A program made the translations under genes and the position numbers. Shown piece after piece: positions 54,812 through 64,000 of a stretch of 64,000 nt of DNA. The stretch covers positions 241,501 to 305,500 of the forward strand of contig CM047431.1 in assembly GCA_026168455.1 (NCBI GenBank), written 5' to 3'. The stretch is from Theocolax elegans (lineage: Eukaryota > Arthropoda > Insecta > Hymenoptera > Cerocephalidae). Below the pieces are notes generated by a model, which did not search any database, had not been told where the DNA came from, and worked only from the letters and a program-made list of their open reading frames with translations. Every line of letters begins with the position of its first letter. Positions within the stretch are counted from its first letter, which is position 1.

Positions 54812-57800
54812 GTAAAGAGACTCGAGAAATACGTGTTGCGATCATGCCGAACCTGGATGCTGAATGCTACATCGGAGTAAATTTTATCCGAGCATTCCGA
54901 GCCGTCCTAGACCCAGATTCCGACCGTTTATTCCTAAAGGGAACGGATCAAGTCTACAGCTGGAAGTGGCAAGTATGGAAAGTGGCAATGCTTCATTATC
55001 GTCAGCAGGTGTCGCTGACGTAACAGAAGTAGAGCGCACACAATTGCGCGAACTTCTAGACCGAGTGTTGTCCACAACCTTGCCAAAGATCGGCCGTTCT
55101 TACGATGTCGAACATATAATCGACGTCGGATCAGCCAGGCCGATCAAACAGAGGTACTACCCCGTCTCTGATAAGATTCGAGAGGAAATGCAACGTCAAG
55201 TTCGCGAGATGCTGGAGACTGGCGTTATTGAACCCTCGAAAAGCGGTTGGTCCAGCCCCGTGGTGATGGCGAAGAAGGGTGAGAATGCTAGGCGTTTTTG
55301 CATCGATTTTAGGAAAGTCAACGCTTTGACGAAACCTGATGCATCCTTTGCCATATATGCAGGATATCCTACGCAAACTCAAGAAAGCCCGATACATCTC
55401 CACGATCGACATGAACTGTGCGTACCACCAGATACCTCTACAGGTGGAGTCGCGCCCGATAACGGCTTTTACGGTACCTGGAATGGGTTTGTTCCAGTTT
55501 ACTCGTATGCGTTGGATTGGCAAATGCTGGCGCGACATTCCAGCGCATGATCGATCAGGTGATTGGACCCGAACTCGAACCGGTTGCTTATGCATATCTC
55601 GACGATATCATTATTGTCACTGAGACGTTTGAAGAGCATAAGCAACTGTTGATCGAGGTGTTAACTCGCTTGGCAGAAGCCGGTTTATCTGTTAATCGGG
55701 AGAAATGTGTCTTCTGCCAGCCCGAAGTGAGATATTTGGGTGTGCGAGTTAACCGAGACGGGATACGACCTGACCCAGCTAAAACGGAGCCGATTAAAGA
55801 ATATCCGGCTCCCAAGAATTTGAAGCAGCTGAGACGGTTTCTCGGTATGGCATCTTGGTACAGACGCTAACGCGTCTGACCAAGAAAGACCAGAAGTATC
55901 TTTGGTTGGAAGATCAAGAGAGCGCTTTCCAGCAGCTTAAAGCTTTGTTGATGACAGCACCCGTTCTGCAAACTCCCGATGAGAATGGTGAGTATGTGGT
56001 CCAGACTGACGCTAGTGACACTGGTATCGGTTGCAGTGTTGCTACAGATTGTCATACATGAAAGGTACATACATCAAAGGTTACCAGTTCAAAGTTGTCA
56101 CTGACCATAGTAGTCTTCGTTGGTTATGCAATATTCGCAATCCAACGAGCCGGCTCGCCAGATGGGCGTTTAGAACTCCAGTCTCATAACTTTACTATTG
56201 AGCACAGGAAAGGAGCCCTAAACTACGTTCCTTATGCACTTTCTCGTATGTATGAGGAAGACGAGTCGGCCTTATCCTCCGGTCTCTTGGAGCCAGACTA
56301 CAAAGGACCCCTGGTACCTTTCGTGGACCAAAGACGTAAGTGAGCGGCCGAGAGAATTTCCTGATTGGAAGATCCAAGGTGGAAACTTCGTATTCGTATC
56401 GGGTGGATATTGAATTGGATGACGCCATGGAAGATCCAGACGCTTGGAAGTTGGTCGTACCCGAAGAGCACAGGCAGACTATCCTCCGAGAATGTCATGA
56501 TGATCCGGCAGCTGGCTATCTAGGTAGAGAAAAGACATTTGCTCGCGTGGCAAAGTTATATTATTGGCCACGTTATTATGCCGAAGTTGGCGAGTATATA
56601 CGCAAATGTCAGATGTGCCAGCAATGCAAGGTGGAGCACGCCCTCCCATGGGTTTGATGGGTAGGCGAGTGGTTGAAAAGCCATGGCAAGTGGTAGCAGG
56701 AGATGTTACTGAACTACTTCCCCGCTCCACACACGGATTTGAATATATTTTGATCTTCAAGATTTGTTCACGCGCTGGATTGAAACAGTGCCGATCCGGA
56801 AAGCTAACGCTAAGACGATCGTGAAAGAGGTACACGAACGAGTCGTCATGCGTTTTGGCACACCGGAAGTATTTTTATCCGACAACGGCACTGAGTTCAA
56901 GAACAAACTCGTAGATGATTATCTCGTGGAACGAGGAATATTTCATACAACTATTCCTCCGTACCACGCTCAGGCCAATCCCGTCGAACGTGCTAATCGG
57001 ACGCTGAAAACGATGGTAGCGTCTTACATTACCGAGAAGCACAACACTTGGGATGAGAAGTTACCGGACCTTGTGTTTGCTTTAAATACGGCGGTACAGA
57101 GTTCGACAGGATGGAGCCCGGCCATGTTAAACTACGGCCGGCAGCCTGAGCCACCCGGCACTGCTCGTCGAGTTCAAGACGAGCTGACTCAGCAACGTTT
57201 GGAATACCAGCGTTTGCTTGAGTGGAGTGATCGGCTATCACGACTACCTGAGCTTCACAAGAAAGCTTCAGCTAGAGCTAATAAGCTCAGAATAGGCAAG
57301 CCGGTTACTATAATGCCGGGAGACGAGCGGCTTCTTTTGAAGTCGGGGACTTGGTATGGAAGAAGAACCGAGTCCTCTCATCCAGCGCACAAGGCGTCTC
57401 GGCCAAGTTAGCTCCAAAATACGTCGGTCTTTATTTGATCGTCCACAGATACGGCCCAAATACTGTTAAGATCCAGGATACTCAGAGACATGAGGAGAAA
57501 TGCCATGTCCAGTACCTCAAACCGTACTTATCGGATGTCCATGACGATGAATACGGCCAAGAAGACGACATCGAAACCGATCTACCTACGAGGGAAGAGG
57601 AACCCGAACGCGACACGGTTCCTGCGAGCAAAGACGTCTCACGCGGCGAGACGCAAGCGAGCGCCGTTCCACGCGAGGAACGAGATAACGCGAATGTGAT
57701 GCTTCCCGTTAAACGAAGTAGTGGTAGGCCGCGTAAAAACGCGAGGGTCGTCGCCAGACCGTGGGATCGGTCGACGGTAATTCCGACCGCTAGCCACCGC

Positions 57801-57848
57801 GGGCTAGCCAAACGAGGTAGAGGCAGACCACGACGGAACTGCAGTTAG
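54812..57848 (+). pseudogene. pol: Second gypsy element, block C: protease end to integrase C-terminus
   Basis: Repeats block B from the protease end onward, sharing the same RT-connection and RNase H deletions, and then completes the integrase. SDNGTEFKNKLVDDY (about 56878) and NPVERANRTLKTM supply the catalytic Asp and Glu. The C-terminal domain has VWKKNRVLSSSAQGVSAKLAPKYVG, separated by a one-base shift near 57345. The tail to TAG 57846-57848 ends in GRPRKNARV and KRGRGRPRRN, AT-hook-like motifs. YLDD recurs at about 55597. Single-base indels relative to block B fall mostly in homopolymers. Confidence 0.82.
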
Positions 57849-57950
57849 TGTCCGGATTTTTGGACCAGGTTTTTTGTTGTACCTGTGTAGCCACTTCCCA
57901 TCCCAAATTCGTCAGGGATGCAGAAACCACATCACGGTTATGTGGAATCT

Positions 57951-57960
57951 GGAAGGGGGG
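57951..57960 (+). promoter_or_regulatory. Polypurine tract of the second gypsy element
   Basis: GGAAGGGGGG directly precedes the TGTAACGG start of the 3' LTR, about 100 bases after the pol stop. Confidence 0.75.
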
Positions 57961-59022
57961 TGTAACGGTAAGGTACTGTATACCTCACCGTTTGACGAAT
58001 TCGAGCAACACGAGCGAACAGTATCATAATGTTCGCATCGGTTCGAGCCGGCGAGATTCGGCTCGGCTCGGTTCGTCGTGGCTACACGGGCGGGATCGAC
58101 TTCGCGCGCGAAAGATTTGCGCACGCACCTCATTAGAGAGGTAAGGGGGAGATTCGCGCGCACTGTAGAGAGTGATAGCCACCTTCTTACGCGACAGGTG
58201 TGATCCCCCACGCGTCCCGTGTTCAGCTTCGCCGTGCTGTGATTTACCGTGCGTTTTGTGTGTGTGTTTCGACTGCAGGCCGATCCTGCATTTGCAGTGA
58301 GTAATGCTACACCGTGTATCTGCCTGCAGCCACACAACCCCGGTGCACGGGCGAGCGGACAATCCATCCGACACCGCAGCGAGAGTGAGAGAGAGAGAAA
58401 GCAACCGATCGGCTGGTCGTTGTTTACCAACGACTACAGCAGCGTACAAAGTAAGTGGTACCACTTCACGCGATCGTGTTTTTATTCGCACTAATAATAA
58501 TCGTGTTGCTTTATACCAGTCCCGTTGACTATATATATTATTTTAGTTCGCGATATTTTCTTCCCCTCTCTCTACAAGTCGGGCGTTTACCGACTTGTAA
58601 TAAAAGCCGTAGACCTCGGCGACAATCAGATATTTATTTGTTATTTATCTATATTTTTATTTCAATAAATTCATATTATTATTAGAATTCAATCTGGTGT
58701 TCGATTAATTGAATTTAACCCACGTACGATTCCTTCCGTAATCCTAAGAGCTCGTATATTTCTGGTTGACAAGTGCTCGACGCGATATCCCTGTTTCGCG
58801 GTCAATTTCAGATTTAAATTTTACCTGGTTGTTATCTGAAACAGTAACTCGGTTTCAGACTAACATTTAATAGATTTGGTAGAGCGGACAGGTAACCGTC
58901 GCCGCATCGCGGGAAAAAATATGTTATTTAAATACGGTAAGGTTTAACCGTACCGCTGAGCAGCCGCGATATTATGTGCTGCAACGCAAACTGTTATGTG
59001 AACGCCACGGTTTGGCGCCATT
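57961..59022 (+). repeat. 3' LTR (or its start) of the second gypsy element
   Basis: Begins TGTAACGGTAAGG after the PPT. A hairpin (ACAAGTCGG/CCGACTTGT, 58574-58598) is followed directly by AATAAA at 58599-58604, a sensible poly(A) arrangement. The 3' boundary is uncertain. The sequence runs to GGTTTGGCGCCATT before the tRNA-like element at 59023, and no 5' LTR copy is available to fix the end. From 58169 onward it is part of the tandem duplication. Confidence 0.6.
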
Positions 59023-59233
59023 TGTAACGGGTAACGGATTGAATAGAAGGAATAAAAAAATCAACGAAGGTATCGGGGCGCGAACCCACGATCCCGTGAG
59101 TGCGAGGCAGAAGCCTCACCACTGCGCTACCATTCGCAATTATCCCGGCTAGTCGACTTGGTCCTATCAACGATCGTCGCCGATAATTCAGGAAACTAAC
59201 CTGCGCCGACACTCGAAAATCCGTACCCGTTAT
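59023..59233 (-). mobile_element. Inverted-repeat element with tRNA-like core, copy 2
   Basis: Termini TGTAACGGGTAACGGATT and AATCCGTACCCGTTATA are near-perfect inverted repeats. The core is nearly the same as at 47122-47328. It lies directly after GGCGCCATT, as does the partial copy at 47681. Confidence 0.65.
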
Positions 59234-59724
59234 AAATATTGTAAAAAAAACTGTTAATATTTGTAGAAAAAAGGTCGGATTTGGGACATAAGTAACAGTA
59301 TATTTCTAATGTTTACAGTCATAAACGGCTTTTACCATACTTTACAGATATTTTTAGTTCTTTGCAGTATCTTACATCTTATAAAATATTTGTAATAATT
59401 TTGTAATAATAATTATCTACAGATTGTTACATCTATTGACAGTTTCTTGCAGTTTCATTCTATTTATATATAGATTTTCAACACTTTTTACAATTTTTTA
59501 CAGTCGTTTACAAATATTGAAAATAACAATTATCCACTTTTAACAGCTGTATATTAGCTGTTGTTTACAGTTATTAACAGTTGTTTACAATTATTAACAT
59601 TTTCATAAAAATCTTTATTGTAAAATAAAAATACAGAACTTTACAGCTAAATAATTAATTAAATTAAAATATTAAACAACTATTTATTATATAAACTAAA
59701 TCTGATTAATAATTAAAAAAAATC
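59234..59724. other. AT-rich stretch with scattered TTTACAGT words
   Basis: Words such as TTTACAGTTATTAACAGTTG recur irregularly. No gene seen. The same stretch is repeated at about 60961-61450. Confidence 0.5.
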
Positions 59725-59795
59725 GATTCCATCGGGAATTGAACCCATGCTCTCATGAGCTAGAGTCGAATACCTTACCACTCAGCCACGGACTC
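59725..59795 (-). tRNA. tRNA-like sequence (71 nt), copy 1; likely pseudogene or SINE-type
   Basis: On the minus strand GAGTCCG pairs with the 3' CGGAATC-like end with one mismatch and one wobble. GTGGCTGAGTGG fits the A box and GGGTTCAATTCCC the B box and T arm. A seven-base loop CTCTAGC would place CTA as anticodon, but only two or three pairs support the anticodon stem. It may be a decayed tRNA gene. Confidence 0.5.
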
Positions 59796-60748
59796 TTCTT
59801 AGTACTATTGCTTCCTTTCGTCCTTATGAAGTCTAAGTAGAATATATGGGCTATTTCACGTCAAGTGGTACGATGAAAATTTTAAATCGCTCCAAAGAGT
59901 GATAGCCACCTTCTTACGCGACAGGTGTGATCCCCCACGCGTCCCGTGTTCAGCTTCGCCGTGCTGTGATTTACCGTGCGTTTTGTGTGTGTGTTTCGAC
60001 TGCAGGCCGATCCTGCATTTGCAGTGAGTAATGCTACACCGTGTATCTGCCTGCAGCCACACAACCCCGGTGCACGGGCGAGCGGACAATCCATCCGACA
60101 CCGCAGCGAGAGTGAGAGAGAGAGAAAGCAACCGATCGGCTGGTCGTTGTTTACCAACGACTACAGCAGCGTACAAAGTAAGTGGTACCACTTCACGCGA
60201 TCGTGTTTTTATTCGCACTTAATAAATAATCGTGTTGCTTTATACCAGTCCCGTTGACTAGATATATTATTTTAGTTCGCGATATTTTCTTCCCCTCTCT
60301 CTACAAGTCGGGCGTTTACCGACTTGTAATAAAAGCGTAGACCTCGGCGACAATCAGATATTTTATTTGTTATTTATCTATATTTTTATTTCAATAAATT
60401 CATATTATTATTAGAATTCAATCTGGTGTTCGATTAATTGAATTTAACCCACGTACGATTCCTTCCGTAATCCTAAGAGCTCGTATATTTCTGGTTGACA
60501 AGTGCTCGACGCGATATCCCTGTTTCGCGGTCAATTTCAGATTTAAATTTTACCTGGTTGTTATCTGAAACAGTAACTCGGTTTCAGACTAACATTTAAT
60601 AGATTTGGTAGAGCGGACAGGTAACCGTCGCCGCATCGCGGGAAAAATATGTTTATTTAAATACGGTAAGTTTAACCGTACCGCTGAGCAGCCGCGATAT
60701 TATGTGCGGCAACCAAACTGTTATGTGAACGCCACGTTTGGCGCCATT

Positions 60749-60960
60749 TGTAACGGGGTACGGATTGAATAGAAGGAATAAAAAAATCAACGAAGGTATC
60801 GGGGCGCGAACCCACGATCCCGTGAGTGCGAGGCAGAAGCCTCACCACTGCGCTACCATTCGCAATTATCCCGGCTAGTCGACTTGGTCCTATCAACGAT
60901 CGTCGCCGATAATTCAGGAAACTAACCTGCGCCGACACTCGAAAATCCGTACCCGTTATA
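60749..60960 (-). mobile_element. Inverted-repeat element with tRNA-like core, copy 3
   Basis: Duplicate of copy 2 within the 1,727-bp tandem repeat. Its left terminus TAACGGGGTACGGATT matches the inverted right terminus better than copy 2 does. Confidence 0.65.
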
Positions 60961-61450
60961 AATATTGTAAAAAAACTGTTAATATTTGTAGAAAAAAGGT
61001 CGGATTTGGGACATAAGTAACAGTATATTTCTAATGTTTACAGTCATAAACGGCTTTTTACCATACTTTACAGATATTTTTAGTTCTTTGCAGTATCTTA
61101 CATCTTATAAAATATTTGTAATAATTTTGTAATAATAATTATCTACAGATTGTTACATCTATTGACAGTTTCTTGCAGTTTCATTCTATTTATATATAGA
61201 TTTTCAACACTTTTTACAATTTTTTACAGTCGTTTACAAATATTGAAAATAACAATTATCCACTTTTAACAGCTGTATATTAGCTGTTGTTTACAGTTAT
61301 TAACAGTTGTTTACAATTATTAACATTTTCATAAAAATCTTTATTGTAAAATAAAAATACAGAACTTTACAGCTAAATAATTAATTAAATTAAAATATTA
61401 AACAACTATTTATTATATAAACTAAATCTGATTAATAATTAAAAAAAATC

Positions 61451-61521
61451 GATTCCATCGGGAATTGAACCCATGCTCTCATGAGCTAGAGTCGAATACC
61501 TTACCACTCAGCCACGGACTC
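61451..61521 (-). tRNA. tRNA-like sequence, copy 2
   Basis: Identical to 59725-59795; a product of the tandem duplication. Confidence 0.5.
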
Positions 61522-61572
61522 TTCTTAGTACTATTGCTTCCTTTCGTCCTTATGAAGTCTAAGTAGAATATA

Positions 61573-62489
61573 TGGGCTATTTCACGTCAAGTGGTACGAT
61601 GAAAATTTTAAATCGCTCCAAAATTTGAAAACAGGCTAGAAATATCTTCCAGAAGATAGAAAACAATTTTTAGGTGTTAAAAATAATTTGCCTAAGAGTT
61701 ATTCCACCATGAAAAATGGAAATTTTTCAATTTTTTAGAAAAATTTCTATTTTCAAAGCCATTTATCTCAAAATCTATTAATTTTTTTGAAAAAACATTA
61801 CAAATAACTTTTGTTCAAAATAATCTTTAGAACTTATCTACCTGGGTTACAATTCTTAATTTTAAAATCTCGAAGAGATAGGGCACTCGAAAATATTGAA
61901 TATCAAAAAAAGGCGACCACGCCACACACATTTTTTGAGAGCTTTCGAATGGCGGTGGTTAGATTATTGGCCAAGACCGCTGGTGTAAGTTATGCCCTAA
62001 AATACATAAAAATTAGTGATTTTATGAGGTTTATGGGGTATAACTTACACCAGCGGTCTTGGCCAATAATCTAACCACCGCCATTTGAAAGCTCTCAAAA
62101 ATGTGATCTTTTGAGCGGTGTTAGATCAAAATCGATTGTGGCGTGGTCGCCTTTTTTGATATTCAATATTTCCGGAAGTCCTATCTCTTCGAGATTTTAA
62201 AATTAAGAATTGTAACCTAGGTAGATAAGTTCTAAGGATTATTTTGAACAAAAGTTGTTTCTAATATTTTTTCAAAAAAATCAATAGATTTTGAGATAAA
62301 TGGCTTTGAAATTAGAAATTTTTCTAAAAAATTGAAAAATTTCCATTTTTTTTGGTGGAATAACTGTCAGGCAAATTATTTTTAACACCTAAAAATTTTT
62401 GTCTATCTTCTGAAAGATATTTCCAGCCTGTTTTCAAATATTGGAGCGATTTAAAATTTTCATCGTACCACTTGACGTGAAATAGCCCA
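61573..62489. mobile_element. Fold-back MITE, copy 2
   Basis: TGGGCTATTTCACGTCAAGTGG at 61573 returns inverted at 62489, with arms of about 430 bp and a ~44-bp loop near 61998-62040. Same family as 19631-20580, with the loop inverted. Short open frames in the arms are non-coding. Confidence 0.82.
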
Positions 62490-62671
62490 TATACTTATAA
62501 ATTTTAAGGGTATCCCAAAGGGGAACGAACTTTTTACACAAAGCTCCTACATATGTAGAAGATACGGCAAATTGCAAATTAAAAAAAATTATTTTATTTT
62601 TTTCTTACATCTTGAAAACGTATATAAATGTATATAAATGCGGTATTCCACGTGAAGTGTTTCGGTAAAAA
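62490..62671. other. Flank of the MITE included in the 1,066-bp tandem unit
   Basis: AT-rich sequence ending in CCACGTGAAGTGTTTCGGTAAAAATTTTAAA, which is a diverged version of the MITE start. Repeated at about 63558-63740. Confidence 0.6.
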
Positions 62672-63557
62672 TTTTAAATCGCTCCAAAATTTGAAAACAG
62701 GCTAGAAATATCTTCCAGAAGATAGAAAACAATTTTTAGGTGTTAAAAATAATTTGCCTAAGAGTTATTCCACCATGAAAAATGGAAATTTTTCAATTTT
62801 TTAGAAAAATTTCTATTTTCAAAGCCATTTATCTCAAAATCTATTAATTTTTTTGAAAAAACATTACAAATAACTTTTGTTCAAAATAATCTTTAGAACT
62901 TATCTACCTGGGTTACAATTCTTAATTTTAAAATCTCGAAGAGATAGGGCACTCGAAAATATTGAATATCAAAAAAAGGCGACCACGCCACACACATTTT
63001 TTGAGAGCTTTCGAATGGCGGTGGTTAGATTATTGGCCAAGACCGCTGGTGTAAGTTATGCCCTAAAATACATAAAAATTAGTGATTTTATGAGGTTTAT
63101 GGGGTATAACTTACACCAGCGGTCTTGGCCAATAATCTAACCACCGCCATTTGAAAGCTCTCAAAAAATGTGATCTTTTGAGCGGTGTTAGATCAAAATC
63201 GATTGTGGCGTGGTCGCCTTTTTTTGATATTCAATATTTCCGGAAGTCCTATCTCTTCGAGATTTTAAAATTAAGAATTGTAACCTAGGTAGATAAGTTC
63301 TAAAGATTATTTTGAACAAAAGTTGTTTCTAATATTTTTTCAAAAAAATCAATAGATTTTGAGATAAATGGCTTTGAAAATAGAAATTTTTCTAAAAAAT
63401 TGAAAAATTTCCATTTTTTTTGGTGGAATAACTGTCAGGCAAATTATTTTTAACACCTAAAAATTTTTGTCTATCTTCTGAAAGATATTTCCAGCCTGTT
63501 TTCAAATATTGGAGCGATTTAAAATTTTCATCGTACCACTTGACGTGAAATAGCCCA
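62672..63557. mobile_element. Fold-back MITE, copy 3 (tandem duplicate with hybrid left end)
   Basis: Repeats copy 2 with a period of about 1,066 bp and only a few one-base changes. Its first ~35 bases come from the diverged MITE end instead of TGGGCTATTTCACGTCAAG, as expected for unequal exchange. Confidence 0.8.
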
Positions 63558-64000
63558 TATACTTATAAATTTTAAGGGTATCCCAAAGGGGAACGAACTT
63601 TTTACACAAAGCTCCTACATATGTAGAAGATACGGCAAATTGCAAATTAAAAAAAATTATTTTATTTTTTTCTTACATCTTGAAAACGTATATAAATGTA
63701 TATAAATGCGGTATTCCACGTGAAGTGTTTCGGTAAAAATTTTAAAATGCACCAAATTTTGAGTACACATTGCAAATGTTTATCAGAATACAGAAAAAAT
63801 TTTTTAGGTACTGAAATCAAATCGACATAAGCAACAAGTATCTTTAATTAAAAATTTATATATTTTTTTTGCTTAAACTCTATAAAGTTCCTGCAAAAAT
63901 CAAATCGACATAAGCAACAAGTATTTTTAATTAAATATTTATATATTTTTTTTGTTTAAACTCTATAAAAAGTTTCTGCAAGAACCCTCGAACAGCGGTT
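63558..64000. repeat. MITE flank, diverged MITE start and an ~83-bp tandem repeat
   Basis: From about 63705 the sequence follows a diverged version of the MITE left arm (TTCCACGTGAAGTG, then AAATTTTAAAATGCACC). At 63814 and 63897 a ~83-bp unit containing AAATCGACATAAGCAACAAGTA is repeated twice. Confidence 0.6.

Larger units (their letters stand above)
58169..61621. repeat. 1,727-bp tandem duplication (two copies)
   Basis: AGAGTGATAGCCACC starts at 58169 and again at 59896. Copy 1 (58169-59895) and copy 2 (59896-61621) include the LTR part, the tRNA-like inverted-repeat element, an AT-rich stretch, a tRNA-like sequence and the first ~45 bases of a fold-back MITE. The junction at 59895/59896 breaks the MITE at CGCTCCAA. 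Copies differ mainly by one-base indels. Confidence 0.92.

Noticed and set aside
61811..63140. Two identical 87-codon frames
   Set aside because: They lie in the palindromic arms of the fold-back MITE and run across its loop; duplication of the repeat explains the identity.

Overview
The window reads as repeat-dense, AT-rich heterochromatic DNA from an arthropod, most likely an insect. The reasons are the Polinton/Maverick capsid genes, chromodomain integrase, Ty3/gypsy and Helitron types, fold-back elements, tRNA-like repeats and a long higher-order satellite. I see no convincing host protein-coding gene. A run of exactly 100 N (42300-42399) marks an assembly gap, and several duplicated stretches differ mainly by single-base homopolymer indels, so some breaks may be sequencing errors. 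LAYOUT. 1-609: 3' end of a non-LTR retrotransposon (+). 841-922: a 58-bp, severely 5'-truncated poly(A) insertion with a 12-bp target duplication. 1186-2519 and 12930-13712 (-): two halves of one old Ty3/gypsy pol relic, split by a young 10.4-kb Ty3/gypsy element (2520-12929, - strand). The young element has ~1.28-kb LTRs, PBS, PPT, a 4-bp TSD, gag, and a pol carrying two in-frame stops. 15279-19358 (+): a broken Helitron (HUH/Y2 Rep plus Pif1-type helicase), cut off where a ~1.53-kb nested palindrome begins (19350-20883). 20967-22735: a second element with 465-bp inverted arms around a CA microsatellite. 22750-23350: multi-arm fold-back repeats. 23469-25482: three unrecognised small (-) reading frames. 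25895-32822 (-): a tightly packed Polinton/Maverick gene block. 33058-42299: a satellite array of ~59-bp monomers in a ~1001-bp higher-order unit, ending at the gap. 42849-44892: a TIR element whose termini start with the RSS-like heptamer CACAGTG and are flanked by a CG-rich duplication. It sits in CpG-rich sequence that ends at an LTR/PPT-like junction near 45911. 47122-61000: three copies of a ~205-bp inverted-repeat element with a tRNA-like core. 49006-57848 (+): a second Ty3/gypsy element, internally duplicated into three overlapping blocks, followed by its 3' LTR (from 57961), which lies partly in a 1.73-kb tandem duplication. 61573-63740: a fold-back MITE, tandemly duplicated with a ~1066-bp period. 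HOW THE PARTS WORK TOGETHER. The Polinton block is the only set that looks largely intact: packaging ATPase, small basic protein, small Gly/hydrophobic protein, 236-aa conserved protein, chromodomain integrase, penton-like protein, pVI-like protein, hexon-like major capsid protein, a 243-aa conserved protein and an adenain-like protease. Together these make a virion and integration module. No protein-primed DNA polymerase B is visible and no terminal repeats were identified. The LTR elements and the Polinton pVI-like gene each carry a textbook -1 slippery heptamer exactly in register: GGGAAAC in the first LTR element, AAAAAAC in the second and in the Polinton. The most noteworthy observations are the Polinton frameshift extension, the CACAGTG-ended element, the three-exon antisense frame in the big LTRs, the element-wide AGCAGC bias, the satellite higher-order structure and the nested palindromes.
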